Shown here in pieces: positions 8,756 to 17,699 of a stretch of 64,000 bases of DNA. Location: assembly GCF_041080795.1 (NCBI RefSeq), contig NZ_CP129674.1, positions 1,116,001 through 1,180,000 on the forward strand. Direction: 5' to 3'. Source of the DNA: Bifidobacterium sp. WK041_4_12. GTDB lineage: Bacteria; Actinomycetota; Actinomycetes; Actinomycetales; Bifidobacteriaceae. The notes beneath the pieces are model-generated. The model made no database searches and was not told the DNA's origin. It was given only the letters and a program-made list of their open reading frames with translations. Both the position numbers and the translations under genes were made by a program. Within the stretch, counting starts at the first letter, position 1; each line of letters opens with the position of its first letter.

Positions 8756-10009
8756 TTAGTCTTCGACAATTGTGCCTTTGGGAACGACTGTGATGCCTTC
8801 CGGGGATACGGTGAAGCCGCGTTCCAAGTCATGCTGCGTGTCAATGCCGACGGTCGCGTTCTCGGTGAGCACCACGTTCTTGTCAAGAATGGCCTTGTAC
8901 ACCCGCGCTCTACGGTTGATGGTCACATTGTTGAACAGCACCGAATCAATCACCTGTGCCCACGAGTGGATGCGCACATTGGGTGATATCACGGAATGAT
9001 GCACTTCGCCGCCTGACACGATGACTCCGGGCGAAACGATGGAGTCAGTCGCATGTCCAAGTCTGTCCTGTCCGGAATGAACGAACTTAGCAGGTGGCAG
9101 CGAACCAGAATCGGTGTAAATCGGCCAGTCGGTGTTATACAGATTGAAATCTGGCACATATGCTATCAAGTCCATGTGTGCATCATAGAACTGCTTGATG
9201 GTTCCCACGTCACGCCAGTAGGCATGATCCTGCTGCGTTGCCCCGGGCACATCGTTTTCGTTGAAGTCATAGACGCCGGCCTGATGTTTTGCGGCGAAGA
9301 ATGGTGCGATGTCGCCACCCATGTCATGCTTGGTGTCTTCGTTCTTCTCGTCGATGGCCAACGCGTCGAACAGCGCATCGGTGTTTGCTACATAGTTGCC
9401 CATCGAAGCAAGAATCGTCTGCGGATCATTGGGCAGTCCATCGGTGTGTTCGGGCTTTTCCTGGAAACTCCTGATCATATTATGCTGATTCGGATCCACC
9501 TGGATGACGCCGAACTGATTGGAAGAGCTTGCAGGCTGGCGTATTCCTGCAACGGTAAACTCCGCTCCTGATTCAATGTGCTGACGAACCATCTGCTCGA
9601 AGTCCATGCGGTAGACGTGGTCTGCGCCAAGAATCACCACGATGTCAGGCTTCACGTCTTCGATGATGTTGATCGTCTGATAGATGGCATCAGCCGAACC
9701 AAGATACCAATGCTTTCCCAGTCGTTGCTGCGCAGGAACAGGGGAGACGTAGCTGCCCAGCATTGGCGAGAATCGCCACATTCTCGAAATGTGACGATCA
9801 AGGGAGTGTGATTTGTACTGTGTCAAAACCACGATCTGACGGTAGTCGGAATTTACCAGATTGCTCAGAGGAAAGTCGATGAGGCGGAACACTCCGCCAA
9901 AAGGAACCGCTGGCTTGGCACGATCTCTGGTGAGGGGCATCAGGCGCGTTCCCTCGCCACCTGCCAAAACAATGGATAGTATCTTAGGATTCTTAGACAT
10001 GGTTGCCAT
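8756..10009 (-). CDS. glgC: glucose-1-phosphate adenylyltransferase
   Basis: GlgC makes ADP-glucose from glucose-1-phosphate and ATP, the first committed step of glycogen synthesis. The nucleotidyltransferase signature LAGGEGTRLMPLTRDRAKP is close to the N-terminus, followed by FGGVFRLIDFPLSN and GADHVYRMDF. The C-terminal third is a left-handed beta-helix with hexapeptide repeats, ending in a short tail. Starts at 10009 (MATMSKN) and 10000 (MSKN) are both plausible; GAGG precedes the first by 5 bp. The frame is open to 10048 but those residues are not conserved. It diverges from the uracil permease gene. Confidence 0.95.
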   Translation of the reverse strand: MATMSKNPKILSIVLAGGEGTRLMPLTRDRAKPAVPFGGVFRLIDFPLSNLVNSDYRQIVVLTQYKSHSLDRHISRMWRFSPMLGSYVSPVPAQQRLGKHWYLGSADAIYQTINIIEDVKPDIVVILGADHVYRMDFEQMVRQHIESGAEFTVAGIRQPASSSNQFGVIQVDPNQHNMIRSFQEKPEHTDGLPNDPQTILASMGNYVANTDALFDALAIDEKNEDTKHDMGGDIAPFFAAKHQAGVYDFNENDVPGATQQDHAYWRDVGTIKQFYDAHMDLIAYVPDFNLYNTDWPIYTDSGSLPPAKFVHSGQDRLGHATDSIVSPGVIVSGGEVHHSVISPNVRIHSWAQVIDSVLFNNVTINRRARVYKAILDKNVVLTENATVGIDTQHDLERGFTVSPEGITVVPKGTIVED

Positions 10010-10289
10010 CCTTTCCTCAGCTATAATGCATTGAGACTTCTGTCGCATTGCATTGAGCGCGCCATCACGCTTCGAGTCACATCACCATCATCGCATAGAG
10101 TTCAGGAATTGGGTGACTATTATTTCCGGCGAGTCATAATTGTTCACTGATGTAACTTCTGGTCGATCTGCGTTCATTTTTTGTGGGGTTCGTCTCAGTC
10201 GGCCTCTCGTCACATTAGGTGTTACAAACGGCGGCTACCCTAAGCTGAGCGCATTGTGATTGGCACATGCACGGGAGAAAGAGAAGACA

Positions 10290-11564
10290 ATGGCATTGTT
10301 GGTCAATTGGAAATTACATGGGGATGGTAAGACCCTTGCACCGGGCGAGGTGGTTGAGCCCGATGAACGACTAACGTGGGGCAGAACCGTTGGCATCGGA
10401 GCCCAGCACGTCATAGCAATGTTTGGGGCTACATTCCTCGTTCCAATTCTCACAGGGTTCGATCCCTCTACAACACTGTTCTTTACTGCTATTGCAACGG
10501 CTTTGTTCCTGCTCATCAATCAAAATCGGCTGCCAAGTTACTTGGGCAGCTCTTTTGGTTTTATAGCCCCAATAGCGGCGGTGACATCGGCCCACAAGGG
10601 TTTGGCTGTTGCCAGCTTCGGCATTCTTATCACCGGCATTCTGCTGGCGCTCGTTGGCGTCATTGTCCACTTTGCGGGGGCAAAGTGGATTGACATGCTG
10701 ATGCCTCCAGTCGTCAATGGTGCGGTTGTCGCCATCATTGGATTCAATCTTGCTCCATCGGCTTGGGCTAACTTCAAGACCTTCCCCGTCACGGCGTGCG
10801 TGACGCTGCTTGCCGTGGTACTGATCGCGGTGCTGTTCAAAGGCATGATTGGAAGACTCAACATTCTTCTTGGCGTGATCGTCGGCTATGCCTTCGCTGC
10901 CTCTCAAGGTCAGATCAAGTGGGACAGCATCAGGGATGCGGCCTGGATTGGTCTTCCCCAATTCCATACGCCCAAGCCAGATATGAGCATTGTAGCCATG
11001 TTTCTGCCCGTCGTCTTGATTCTTATTGCAGAGAACATTGGCCATGTAAAGTCCGTTGCGTTGATGACCGGCCGAAACTATGACGGTCAGATTGGTTCGG
11101 CTCTTTTCTCAGACGGTATCGGAACCATCCTTGCCGGCATAGGCGGAGGTTCAGGTACGACAACATACGCTGAGAACATTGGCGTCATGGCTGCGACCAA
11201 AGTCTATTCGACTGCCGCCTACTGGTGTGCCGCAATCTTTGCCTTCATCCTCTCACTGTGCCCAAAGTTTGGAGCTGTGATCAATTCCATTCCCACTGGT
11301 GTGCTTGGGGGAGTGACCACCTTGCTCTACGGCATGATCGGCATGCTGGGCGTGCGCATCTGGGTTGAGAACAAGGTCGAGTTCAGTAAGCCAATCAACG
11401 TCATGGTAGCTGCAATAACGATGATCGTTGGCATCGCGAACTTCTCCTTCACCTTCTCAGGTATCAGCTTCAACGGCATCGCGATTGGCTCCATTGCCGT
11501 GCTGGTGCTGTATCACGGTCTCACCGCCATTGGAAAGGCCACAGGAACCACCTACGACAAGTGA
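10290..11564 (+). CDS. uracil permease, NCS2 family
   Basis: This is a nucleobase transporter of the NCS2 (uracil/xanthine) family, close to UraA/PyrP. The protein has 424 residues, about 12-14 hydrophobic segments and the conserved features GAQHVIAMFGATFLVP near the N-terminus, a Glu-containing ENIGHVKS and GGGSGTTTYAENIG, which forms the substrate and proton site in UraA. ATG 10290 is preferred, with GGGAGAAAGAG before it; a TTG at 10260 is in frame. It probably takes up uracil by proton symport. Uracil rather than xanthine is inferred from the UraA-like signature. Confidence 0.9.
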   Translation: MALLVNWKLHGDGKTLAPGEVVEPDERLTWGRTVGIGAQHVIAMFGATFLVPILTGFDPSTTLFFTAIATALFLLINQNRLPSYLGSSFGFIAPIAAVTSAHKGLAVASFGILITGILLALVGVIVHFAGAKWIDMLMPPVVNGAVVAIIGFNLAPSAWANFKTFPVTACVTLLAVVLIAVLFKGMIGRLNILLGVIVGYAFAASQGQIKWDSIRDAAWIGLPQFHTPKPDMSIVAMFLPVVLILIAENIGHVKSVALMTGRNYDGQIGSALFSDGIGTILAGIGGGSGTTTYAENIGVMAATKVYSTAAYWCAAIFAFILSLCPKFGAVINSIPTGVLGGVTTLLYGMIGMLGVRIWVENKVEFSKPINVMVAAITMIVGIANFSFTFSGISFNGIAIGSIAVLVLYHGLTAIGKATGTTYDK

Positions 11565-11620
11565 CGGCTGATGCCACACTCATGATGTCACACTCATTCA
11601 GTGTGCGCCTGAAAAAACTC

Positions 11621-11662
11621 AAGTCCACTGCCTACGACATATCGCTGCCGTGCAGTGGACTT
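11621..11662. terminator. bidirectional terminator
   Basis: AAGTCCACTGC (11621-11631) and GCAGTGGACTT (11652-11662) form an 11-bp stem. The plus strand continues into TTTCTC and the minus strand into GAGTTTTTTC, so it can end both the permease transcript and the methyltransferase transcript. Confidence 0.75.
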
Positions 11663-11743
11663 TCTCATTGCTTGCAGTAACCGGTTGCACGCATGGGGTA
11701 GTTGCATGGGGGGTATTCGCATAGTGCCTTCGCATACCCGCCT

Positions 11744-11815
11744 GTGAACTAGTGCTTCGCGGTGAACTAGTGCTTCGCTGTGAACTAATGCTTCGCGGTG
11801 GACTGGTGCCTTGTA
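11744..11815 (-). repeat. 18-bp tandem repeat over a stop codon
   Basis: Three near-identical 18-bp units (GTGAACTAGTGCTTCGCG type) and a decayed fourth run through the 3' end of the methyltransferase gene. Since 18 is a multiple of three, each unit repeats the in-frame TAG stop; the first stop met by the ribosome is at 11785-11787, and two more follow. Confidence 0.8.
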
Positions 11816-12666
11816 GCCCAGAATGCGACAGCGCTGGAAGCGGCAACGTTCAGGCTATCCACGCCTGCACTCATCGGAATCTTCACCGTGAGATCGCTGT
11901 CCGCAATCGTTCTGTGAGAGAGCCCGTCACCTTCAGTGCCGAAGATCAGCGCCAGCTTGTCGATATGGTCGGATTTCTCGGCAGGGCTGTCGAGTCGTGC
12001 AACAAGCTCGTCGAGGGATATCGAATCATCGGACAGTGCCATGGACGCGGTGACGAAACCGAGCCGATGCAATGCCTTGATGCCATCAGTCGGCCAGCGT
12101 TCGTCATCGTCATCGCAGATGCGAGTCCACGGCACCTGAAAGACAGTTCCCATGGAAACACGAGCTGCACGACGGTAGAGCGGATCGCCGCATGAGGGAG
12201 TGACCAGAACCGCGTCAACGCTCAGCGCAGCGGCAGAACGCATCAGGGCACCGACGTTGGTGTGGTCCACAATGTTCTCCATGACTGCAATGCGGGTGGC
12301 ATTGGCACAGATGCTCTCCACGCTTGGCAAAGCCCATCGGTGCATGGCACTCAACGCTCCTCGATGAAGCCTGTATCCGGTGATGGTCTTAAGCAGTTCA
12401 GGTTTGGCAACAAACACGGGCACCTCATTGCCCCAATGTGCGTCGACGTCAGCGAAGGTGTCAGCCATGCCATCGATCCATGACTCCTCAACGAGGAAGG
12501 ATAACGGCTTTACCCCGGCATGCAAAGCCCGGACGATGACCTTGGGAGATTCGGCTATGAACAGTCCTTGTGCAGGCTCAAGCCTATTTCTGAGCTGTAA
12601 TTCCGTCAGATGGGTGTAGGCCGCCACGCGCGTATCGTTGAGATCCTCAAGACCGATGAATTTCAA
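11785..12666 (-). CDS. TrmH-family RNA 2'-O-methyltransferase
   Basis: This is a SpoU/TrmH-type SAM-dependent methyltransferase acting on the ribose 2'-OH of tRNA or rRNA. The three SPOUT motifs are clear: motif 1 in NVGALMRSAAAL, motif 2 in LIFGTEGDGL and motif 3 in IPMSAGVDSLNVAASSAVA, which form the trefoil knot. An N-terminal substrate-binding domain precedes them. The start is uncertain: TTG 12666 has GGAGG 8 bp before it and gives a typical N-terminus (LKFIGLEDLND); the frame extends to an ATG at 12759 but that segment does not look like the family. The target nucleotide cannot be told from sequence. Confidence 0.88.
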   Translation of the reverse strand: MKFIGLEDLNDTRVAAYTHLTELQLRNRLEPAQGLFIAESPKVIVRALHAGVKPLSFLVEESWIDGMADTFADVDAHWGNEVPVFVAKPELLKTITGYRLHRGALSAMHRWALPSVESICANATRIAVMENIVDHTNVGALMRSAAALSVDAVLVTPSCGDPLYRRAARVSMGTVFQVPWTRICDDDDERWPTDGIKALHRLGFVTASMALSDDSISLDELVARLDSPAEKSDHIDKLALIFGTEGDGLSHRTIADSDLTVKIPMSAGVDSLNVAASSAVAFWATRHQSTAKH

Positions 12667-12785
12667 TCGCGCAGCCCTCCAGCCTTGCCTGCAATCGTTC
12701 AGTGTTCGCTGATCTGTCGGTATCCGAGAGCGTGAATAGGTCACCACGGCGGGCATCATCAGCGTCTGATTGCAAAAAAATAAAA

Positions 12786-12823
12786 GGGAGAACGTGACTC
12801 ATGAAACCATGAGTACGACTCCC
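12786..12823 (-). terminator. tRNA-Leu terminator
   Basis: A strong hairpin (GGGAG with an ACTCATG/CATGAGT core) is followed on the minus strand by a T-rich run (TTTTATTTTTTT), immediately after the tRNA-Leu 3' end. Confidence 0.85.
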
Positions 12824-12829
12824 TGATAG

Positions 12830-12917
12830 TGTCCGGAGCGGGACTTGAACCCGCACGCCCGTTTAAAATAGGCACTAGCACCTCAAGCTAGCGCGTCTAC
12901 CATTCCGCCACCCGGAC
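12830..12917 (-). tRNA. tRNA-Leu (anticodon GAG)
   Basis: An 88-nt class II tRNA. The acceptor begins GTCCGGG and ends CCGGAC plus discriminator A. The anticodon stem CTAGC/GCTAG holds the loop TTGAGGT with anticodon GAG, followed by a long variable arm and the T-loop GGTTCAAGTCC. CCA is not encoded. Confidence 0.95.
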
Positions 12918-13076
12918 AATGCTGCAAAAAGACAACGGATAAAACTATAACACCATTTGAGGATTTCAGTGTTCCTCTCCCGTGTTTTTGACGCGAAAGC
13001 CTGTCTTTCAAGGAAAAATCAACTTCAGCACGTTGCACGCAGGGTGTGTCGCATGCCTCGCGGTAGTCTTGTCCGC

Positions 13077-13874
13077 ATGACCGATCCACTCTTTCTTTTC
13101 GATTCCAACAGCGATGACACCCCGTTGAACTGTGACGAGGTGCATACGGGATGGAAAATTACGCTGCCGCAGGGGATGAGGCGACACGCATTGCAGGCGA
13201 TGCGATTGAAGACCGGAGACACGCTTCAGCTTTCCGATGGGCAGGGGCTGCGGATATATGCCGCAATCGACGACGCCAATGCCGGACTGGTCGAGGTTCT
13301 TTCGGTCGGCAAGGAGCCGAAGCCTGTGACGCGACTTGCCTTGATTCAGGCTCTCGCAAAAACGGGACATGATGAACAGGCCATTGACATGGCAACGCAG
13401 CTGGGAGTAGACACCGTCATTCCTTGGCAGGCCCACCGTTCGATTGCCAAGTGGAAGCAGGGGAGAACCGACAGAAAATGGCATAACGTGCTCGCTGGAG
13501 CACTGGAACAATCACGCAGGGCATGGCTTCCCGAACTTGGCGAACTGGCTGATGATGACGATGTCATCGCCATATGTCGAAGGGCCTCGGTTCACGGAGA
13601 TCTCGTCATTGTGCTCCATCAGGATGCGACCGCCACCTGGACTCAGATACGAGAATCGATGGACAGGCTTGGCGACGCAAGTCTTGAAGATGGCAAGGCA
13701 AGAACCGTGTATGTCATCGTCGGACCTGAAGGGGGCATCGCGGAAGACGAGGTCGGGTCCTTTGTCGATGCTGGCGCAGTCTCATGCGTGCTGGGGCACA
13801 ATATTCTGAGGGCTTCTTTGGCGGGACCAGCCGCGATCTCCCTGTTGAGCGAAATGCTCGGACGATTTGCATAG
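13077..13874 (+). CDS. rsmE: 16S rRNA m3U1498 methyltransferase RsmE
   Basis: RsmE methylates N3 of U1498 in helix 44 of 16S rRNA. The 265-residue product has an N-terminal PUA-like domain (MTDPLFLFDSN...) and a C-terminal SPOUT domain with the SAM-binding segment VYVIVGPEGGIAEDEV and the last motif LGHNILRASLAGPAAISLL. The frame is open to 12957; ATG 13077 was chosen because the family normally starts a few residues before this segment, although its ribosome binding site is weak and ATG 13053 cannot be excluded. It diverges from tRNA-Leu. Confidence 0.92.
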   Translation: MTDPLFLFDSNSDDTPLNCDEVHTGWKITLPQGMRRHALQAMRLKTGDTLQLSDGQGLRIYAAIDDANAGLVEVLSVGKEPKPVTRLALIQALAKTGHDEQAIDMATQLGVDTVIPWQAHRSIAKWKQGRTDRKWHNVLAGALEQSRRAWLPELGELADDDDVIAICRRASVHGDLVIVLHQDATATWTQIRESMDRLGDASLEDGKARTVYVIVGPEGGIAEDEVGSFVDAGAVSCVLGHNILRASLAGPAAISLLSEMLGRFA

Positions 13875-14057
13875 CGGCGTTCTGTCGTTGCTGGAGACAA
13901 GACATTTTCCTGGAAGACACACCTGTTTTCAACAAGGCAAGCCAGATCATGGAAATCTCAGCATTTCGGCTGCTGCCAGCTCAGGGCCATTTATCCAAAT
14001 GAGGCAATACGATGGCCATAGCAACGGTAGGTATCAGTCATGGTTGGAGGAGATCCG

Positions 14058-14396
14058 ATGAGCGAAGCAAACGAGTGTCTATTCTGTAAGATCATTGCCG
14101 GAGAAATTCCAAGCAACACGGTGTACGAAGACGATTCCACGATAGCCTTTTCCGATATTCATCCAAAGGCGAAGGTACATGTGCTTATCGTCCCGAAAAA
14201 GCATTATGCCAATGTTGCAGAATTGGCAGAACAGGATTCCCACGAGCTTTCCCATATGGTTGGCATCGCGAAATCGATTGCCGACAAGGAATTTCATGGC
14301 GCATATCGCCTGATATTCAATACGGGTGAGGATGCGGGCCAAAGCGTGTTCCATGTCCATGCGCATGTGCTTACCGGCGAGGTCATGGCGGAGTAG
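14058..14396 (+). CDS. HIT family hydrolase
   Basis: A 112-residue histidine-triad protein of the Hint type, likely a purine nucleoside phosphoramidase or AMP-lysine hydrolase. The N-terminal CLFCKIIAGEIPS supplies part of the zinc site, and the triad HVHAHVLTG near the C-terminus holds the catalytic histidine. GGAGGAG at 14046-14052 sets ATG 14058. It precedes phoH by 15 bp, so the two are probably co-transcribed, an order also seen in other actinobacteria. The substrate is not known. Confidence 0.93.
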   Translation: MSEANECLFCKIIAGEIPSNTVYEDDSTIAFSDIHPKAKVHVLIVPKKHYANVAELAEQDSHELSHMVGIAKSIADKEFHGAYRLIFNTGEDAGQSVFHVHAHVLTGEVMAE

Positions 14397-14411
14397 AATC
14401 TTCGTTAGTCA

Positions 14412-15638
14412 ATGTCTAGAAGAAAGGGTTCTGTGGCTACCACTACTCGCACCATCACGATTCCTACGGAGTTGAATCCCGTCAATGTCCTTGGACCGGT
14501 CGATGAGGTTATCAGAGAGGTGGAGCGTGCCTTCCCTGATTTGACGATCATTGTCCGAGGCAATCGCATAGCAATCATGGCCACGACGCGCGGAACCGAA
14601 CGCGATGCGCAACAGGCTCAGGACGTTATCGAAACCATTATCAGAGCAGCCTATACGGCACCCATGGATGCCGACACGGTTCGCAGGATGCTCGAAAGGG
14701 ACGGCTTGCGAAGGCAGGGAACATTGAGATTCGGCGACCACGAGGAATCGAAGAACGACAATAGAACCCATGGAAATGTTTCTTCACTCGCCAGGGATAC
14801 CGCGGCGAGAGCTGCCGCACTGCATGAGCGAGAAGGCCACAGGAACGATGTACCGGGAGTGATCACATTCGCTCTTGGCGTCCCTGTGCGAGCAAAGACA
14901 GCGGGGCAAATCGCCTATGTCAATGCCATCAGCACGCATACCATCACCTTCGCCATCGGTCCGGCAGGCACAGGCAAAACCTATCTCGCGGTTGCCAAGG
15001 CGGTGCGAGCATTCCAGAACAAGGAAATACGCAAGATAATCCTGACCCGTCCGGCAGTCGAGGCAGGCGAAAATCTTGGCTTTCTCCCGGGAACGCTGAA
15101 CGAGAAGGTCGATCCCTATCTTCGCCCCCTCTATGATGCCCTTTCGGACATGCTCGGTGTAGACCAGATGAAGCATTATATGGATGATGGAACCATCGAA
15201 GTCGCTCCGCTTGCGTACATGCGTGGCCGAACCCTGAACGATGCCTTCGTGATACTTGACGAGGCGCAGAATACGACCGCACAGCAGATGAAAATGTTTC
15301 TGACTCGTCTGGGATTCAACACGACCATGGTCATCACCGGAGACATCACGCAGATAGATCTCACGGTTCCCAACTCGGGATTGGCTGGCATTGAGCGCAT
15401 TCTCAAAGGAGTTGAGGACATAGCCTTCATCAAGTTGGAAGCATCCGACGTGGTGAGGCACAAACTGGTGGCAAAGATCGTCGAAGCCTATGAAAAAGCC
15501 GATGAAGCCAGTTCCAGGAAGCGCAGGGACCATGCGGGTTCGCACGATGGCGCGAACGCGCGCGGAACACAGAATCATGAACAGAATCATGAGCGGAATC
15601 ATGAGATAACGGTTCAGGGGACTACGAATGAGCGTTGA
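14412..15638 (+). CDS. PhoH family protein
   Basis: PhoH-like ATPases act in RNA metabolism and ribosome maturation and are often linked to YbeY. The 408-residue protein has an N-terminal KH-like region, Walker A GPAGTGKTY and Walker B VILDEAQN in the PhoH core (about residues 160-365), then a variable tail with three 12-bp repeats coding QNHE-type units. ATG 14412 is given; a GTG at 14433 has AAAGGG close by and is the main alternative. The 3' end overlaps ybeY by 11 bp, supporting coupled expression. Confidence 0.93.
   Translation: MSRRKGSVATTTRTITIPTELNPVNVLGPVDEVIREVERAFPDLTIIVRGNRIAIMATTRGTERDAQQAQDVIETIIRAAYTAPMDADTVRRMLERDGLRRQGTLRFGDHEESKNDNRTHGNVSSLARDTAARAAALHEREGHRNDVPGVITFALGVPVRAKTAGQIAYVNAISTHTITFAIGPAGTGKTYLAVAKAVRAFQNKEIRKIILTRPAVEAGENLGFLPGTLNEKVDPYLRPLYDALSDMLGVDQMKHYMDDGTIEVAPLAYMRGRTLNDAFVILDEAQNTTAQQMKMFLTRLGFNTTMVITGDITQIDLTVPNSGLAGIERILKGVEDIAFIKLEASDVVRHKLVAKIVEAYEKADEASSRKRRDHAGSHDGANARGTQNHEQNHERNHEITVQGTTNER
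15571..15606 (+). repeat. 12-bp tandem repeat in phoH tail
   Basis: Three units of CAGAATCATGAA type, in frame, encode QNHE, QNHE and RNHE at the PhoH C-terminus. Confidence 0.85.
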
Positions 15639-16197
15639 AGTCACGAATGAAAGCTCGTGGGGAATCGAGCCGAAGGTATTCTCTGATCTGGGGATCTGGG
15701 TCCTCAGCCAGATGCGCGTCAGCACCGATTGCGATGTGGCGATGCTATTCTGCGAGCCAGCAGCCATAGCGGACCTGCATGAGCGCTGGATGGATTTAAA
15801 GGGACCAACCGACGTCATGAGCTTCCCGATGGACGAGTTGCGTCCAGGGGATGGAAAGTCTGCCGCAGAAGGGATTCTCGGAGACATCGTTATCTGCCCG
15901 GATGTTGCCAGCCAGCAGGCATCCGCGGCCGGTCATTCCACCATGCAGGAGATGATGCTGCTCGCCATTCACGGTATGCTGCATCTTCTGGGATATGACC
16001 ATATCGGCCCTGAGCAGGAACATGAGATGTTCGGACTTCAACGGCAGCTGCTGTTGACGTTTCTGGCTCAGCGTCAGGGAGCGGAACCGCCTGCAATTGC
16101 GCCATCACGTAACGAGATGCGCGCGTCCAAGCATCTCTCGGAGCTGAGCAATCGCAAGAATGACTCGAATTCCCACGATTCTGGGAGTGTGGAGTGA
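15628..16197 (+). CDS. ybeY: endoribonuclease YbeY
   Basis: YbeY is a metal-dependent RNase needed for 16S rRNA 3'-end maturation and ribosome quality control. The 189-residue product has the family zinc motif: H115, H119 and H125 in HGMLHLLGYDH. The preceding region TDVMSFPMDE is also conserved. About 35 C-terminal residues, ending in an Asn/Ser-rich tail, exceed the minimal family. It overlaps phoH at the start and corC by one base at the end (TGATG), giving a tight phoH-ybeY-corC-era operon. Confidence 0.95.
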   Translation: MSVEVTNESSWGIEPKVFSDLGIWVLSQMRVSTDCDVAMLFCEPAAIADLHERWMDLKGPTDVMSFPMDELRPGDGKSAAEGILGDIVICPDVASQQASAAGHSTMQEMMLLAIHGMLHLLGYDHIGPEQEHEMFGLQRQLLLTFLAQRQGAEPPAIAPSRNEMRASKHLSELSNRKNDSNSHDSGSVE

Positions 16198-17699
16198 TGA
16201 CAATAAACGTAGATTCGATACTGCTGATATTGGCCATGGTCATCATGGCGGTGATTTTCGTCTGGATTTCACTGGTGATGGCTTCAACGGAAGGTGCAAT
16301 GTCGCGGGTGACTCGTGCCAGCCTGAACAATCTGATGCTCGAAATCCAGACCGATGCCGAGTTGAGTCAGTTCTCACGCATGAAGAAAATCGACCGCATC
16401 CAACGAGTGCAGCGGCTTCTTGCCGACAGATTTGCAACGGCGGGTGCCTGCGCATTCTTCAGAATAACCTGTAACGTCCTTGATGGCGTGCTGGTAGCCA
16501 TGATTGCGGGCGTTCTCGACTCTCCTCTCTGGCTCGTGCTCGTCTCAGGAATCATCGCCGCATTGATCATCGCAACGCTTTCAGTGCTGCTGCGCCCTCG
16601 TGTCGCAGGAGCCAAGAAACCTCTCGACATCATGCTCAAGCATGCGACCATCACCACCATCGCATCACTGGTGACGCCATTCGCACACGCCAGCGGCTTC
16701 GCACAGGGCAAGCGCAGACATCGTGATCTGACACTCTCGGATGAAGAGGAACTCGACAAGATCCAGCTTGAGCAGGGTCGTGCAATGATCGACCGCATGG
16801 TCGAAGCCAACGATTTCGACCCCGAAGTATCAGAGATGCTGAGAAACGTGCTGATGCTTTCCGACACCCTCACCCGTGAAATCATGGTTCCTAGAACTGA
16901 CATGATATGCATCGAGAAGGATGCGAGCCTCGGGACGGCGATGAAACTCTTCTCACGCTCGGGATTCTCACGAATTCCCGTGATTGGTGAGGATGTCGAT
17001 GATCTCGTGGGCATGGCCTATCTCAAGGATGTCGTGCGAGCCGTCGCCTTCAACCCAGCAGCGCAATCACGTGACATCGCCTCAATATGCCGCACGCCCA
17101 TGCTGGTACCCGAATCCAAGGCGGTGGACGATCTCTTCCACCACATGCAGCAGACCCGACAGCACATTGCGGTGGTCATTGACGAATATGGTGGCATAGC
17201 AGGTCTGGTCACGATAGAAGATGCCATCGAACAGATCGTTGGCGAGCTTGAGGACGAGCATGACCGCACGCAGCACTCGCAGCCCGAGCAGATCGATGAA
17301 CACACATGGAAGCTTCCTGCGAGAACTACCATTGCCGAGTTGGAGGAGCTTTTCGAGATAGATATCGACGAGGATGACGTGGACACTGTCTATGGTCTGC
17401 TGACCAAGATTCTTGGTCGCGTACCTATCGTCGGTGCCACGGGCGTGACCAGAGGGTTGCGCTTGACGGCCGTGGATTCTGCAGGCCGTCGCAAGAAGGT
17501 ATCGACAATCCTCGTAGAGCCGGCGACGCAGACGAGTCGAGCGGATCAGGACAGTGAAGAATCGGATGTGGCATCGCAGTCTCGAGCAACACAGTCTCGA
17601 GCATCGCAGTCTGGTGCATCACATGACAGTCCAAGCCAACATGAAACATCGTATGAAAATCAGACCAGGAGAACCGATGACACAGCAACAGACGAATGA
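16197..17699 (+). CDS. CorC/HlyC family CBS-domain membrane protein
   Basis: A membrane protein of the hemolysin-C/CorC group, related to magnesium and cobalt efflux. The N-terminal ~160 residues contain several hydrophobic helices in the place of a CNNM/DUF21 domain. Then follow paired CBS domains (around EIMVPRTDMICIEKDA and TPMLVPESKAVDDL) and a C-terminal CorC_HlyC transporter-associated domain (TWKLPARTTIAELEELF...). The last ~50 residues are a low-complexity Ser/Gln/Arg tail made from 15-bp repeats. It starts at ATG 16197 inside the ybeY stop and overlaps era by 23 bp. Ion specificity is not determined. Confidence 0.88.
   Translation: MTINVDSILLILAMVIMAVIFVWISLVMASTEGAMSRVTRASLNNLMLEIQTDAELSQFSRMKKIDRIQRVQRLLADRFATAGACAFFRITCNVLDGVLVAMIAGVLDSPLWLVLVSGIIAALIIATLSVLLRPRVAGAKKPLDIMLKHATITTIASLVTPFAHASGFAQGKRRHRDLTLSDEEELDKIQLEQGRAMIDRMVEANDFDPEVSEMLRNVLMLSDTLTREIMVPRTDMICIEKDASLGTAMKLFSRSGFSRIPVIGEDVDDLVGMAYLKDVVRAVAFNPAAQSRDIASICRTPMLVPESKAVDDLFHHMQQTRQHIAVVIDEYGGIAGLVTIEDAIEQIVGELEDEHDRTQHSQPEQIDEHTWKLPARTTIAELEELFEIDIDEDDVDTVYGLLTKILGRVPIVGATGVTRGLRLTAVDSAGRRKKVSTILVEPATQTSRADQDSEESDVASQSRATQSRASQSGASHDSPSQHETSYENQTRRTDDTATDE
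17571..17630 (+). repeat. 15-bp tandem repeat in corC tail
   Basis: Four in-frame 15-bp units (GCATCGCAGTCTCGA type, the fourth decayed) encode the Ser/Gln/Arg/Ala-rich C-terminus of the CorC-like protein. Confidence 0.85.

Noticed and set aside
10113..10147. Dyad GTGACTATTAT / ATAATTGTTCAC between glgC and the uracil permease
   Set aside because: The pairing is imperfect with a 12-nt centre, and no promoter can be placed around it; too weak to call an operator.
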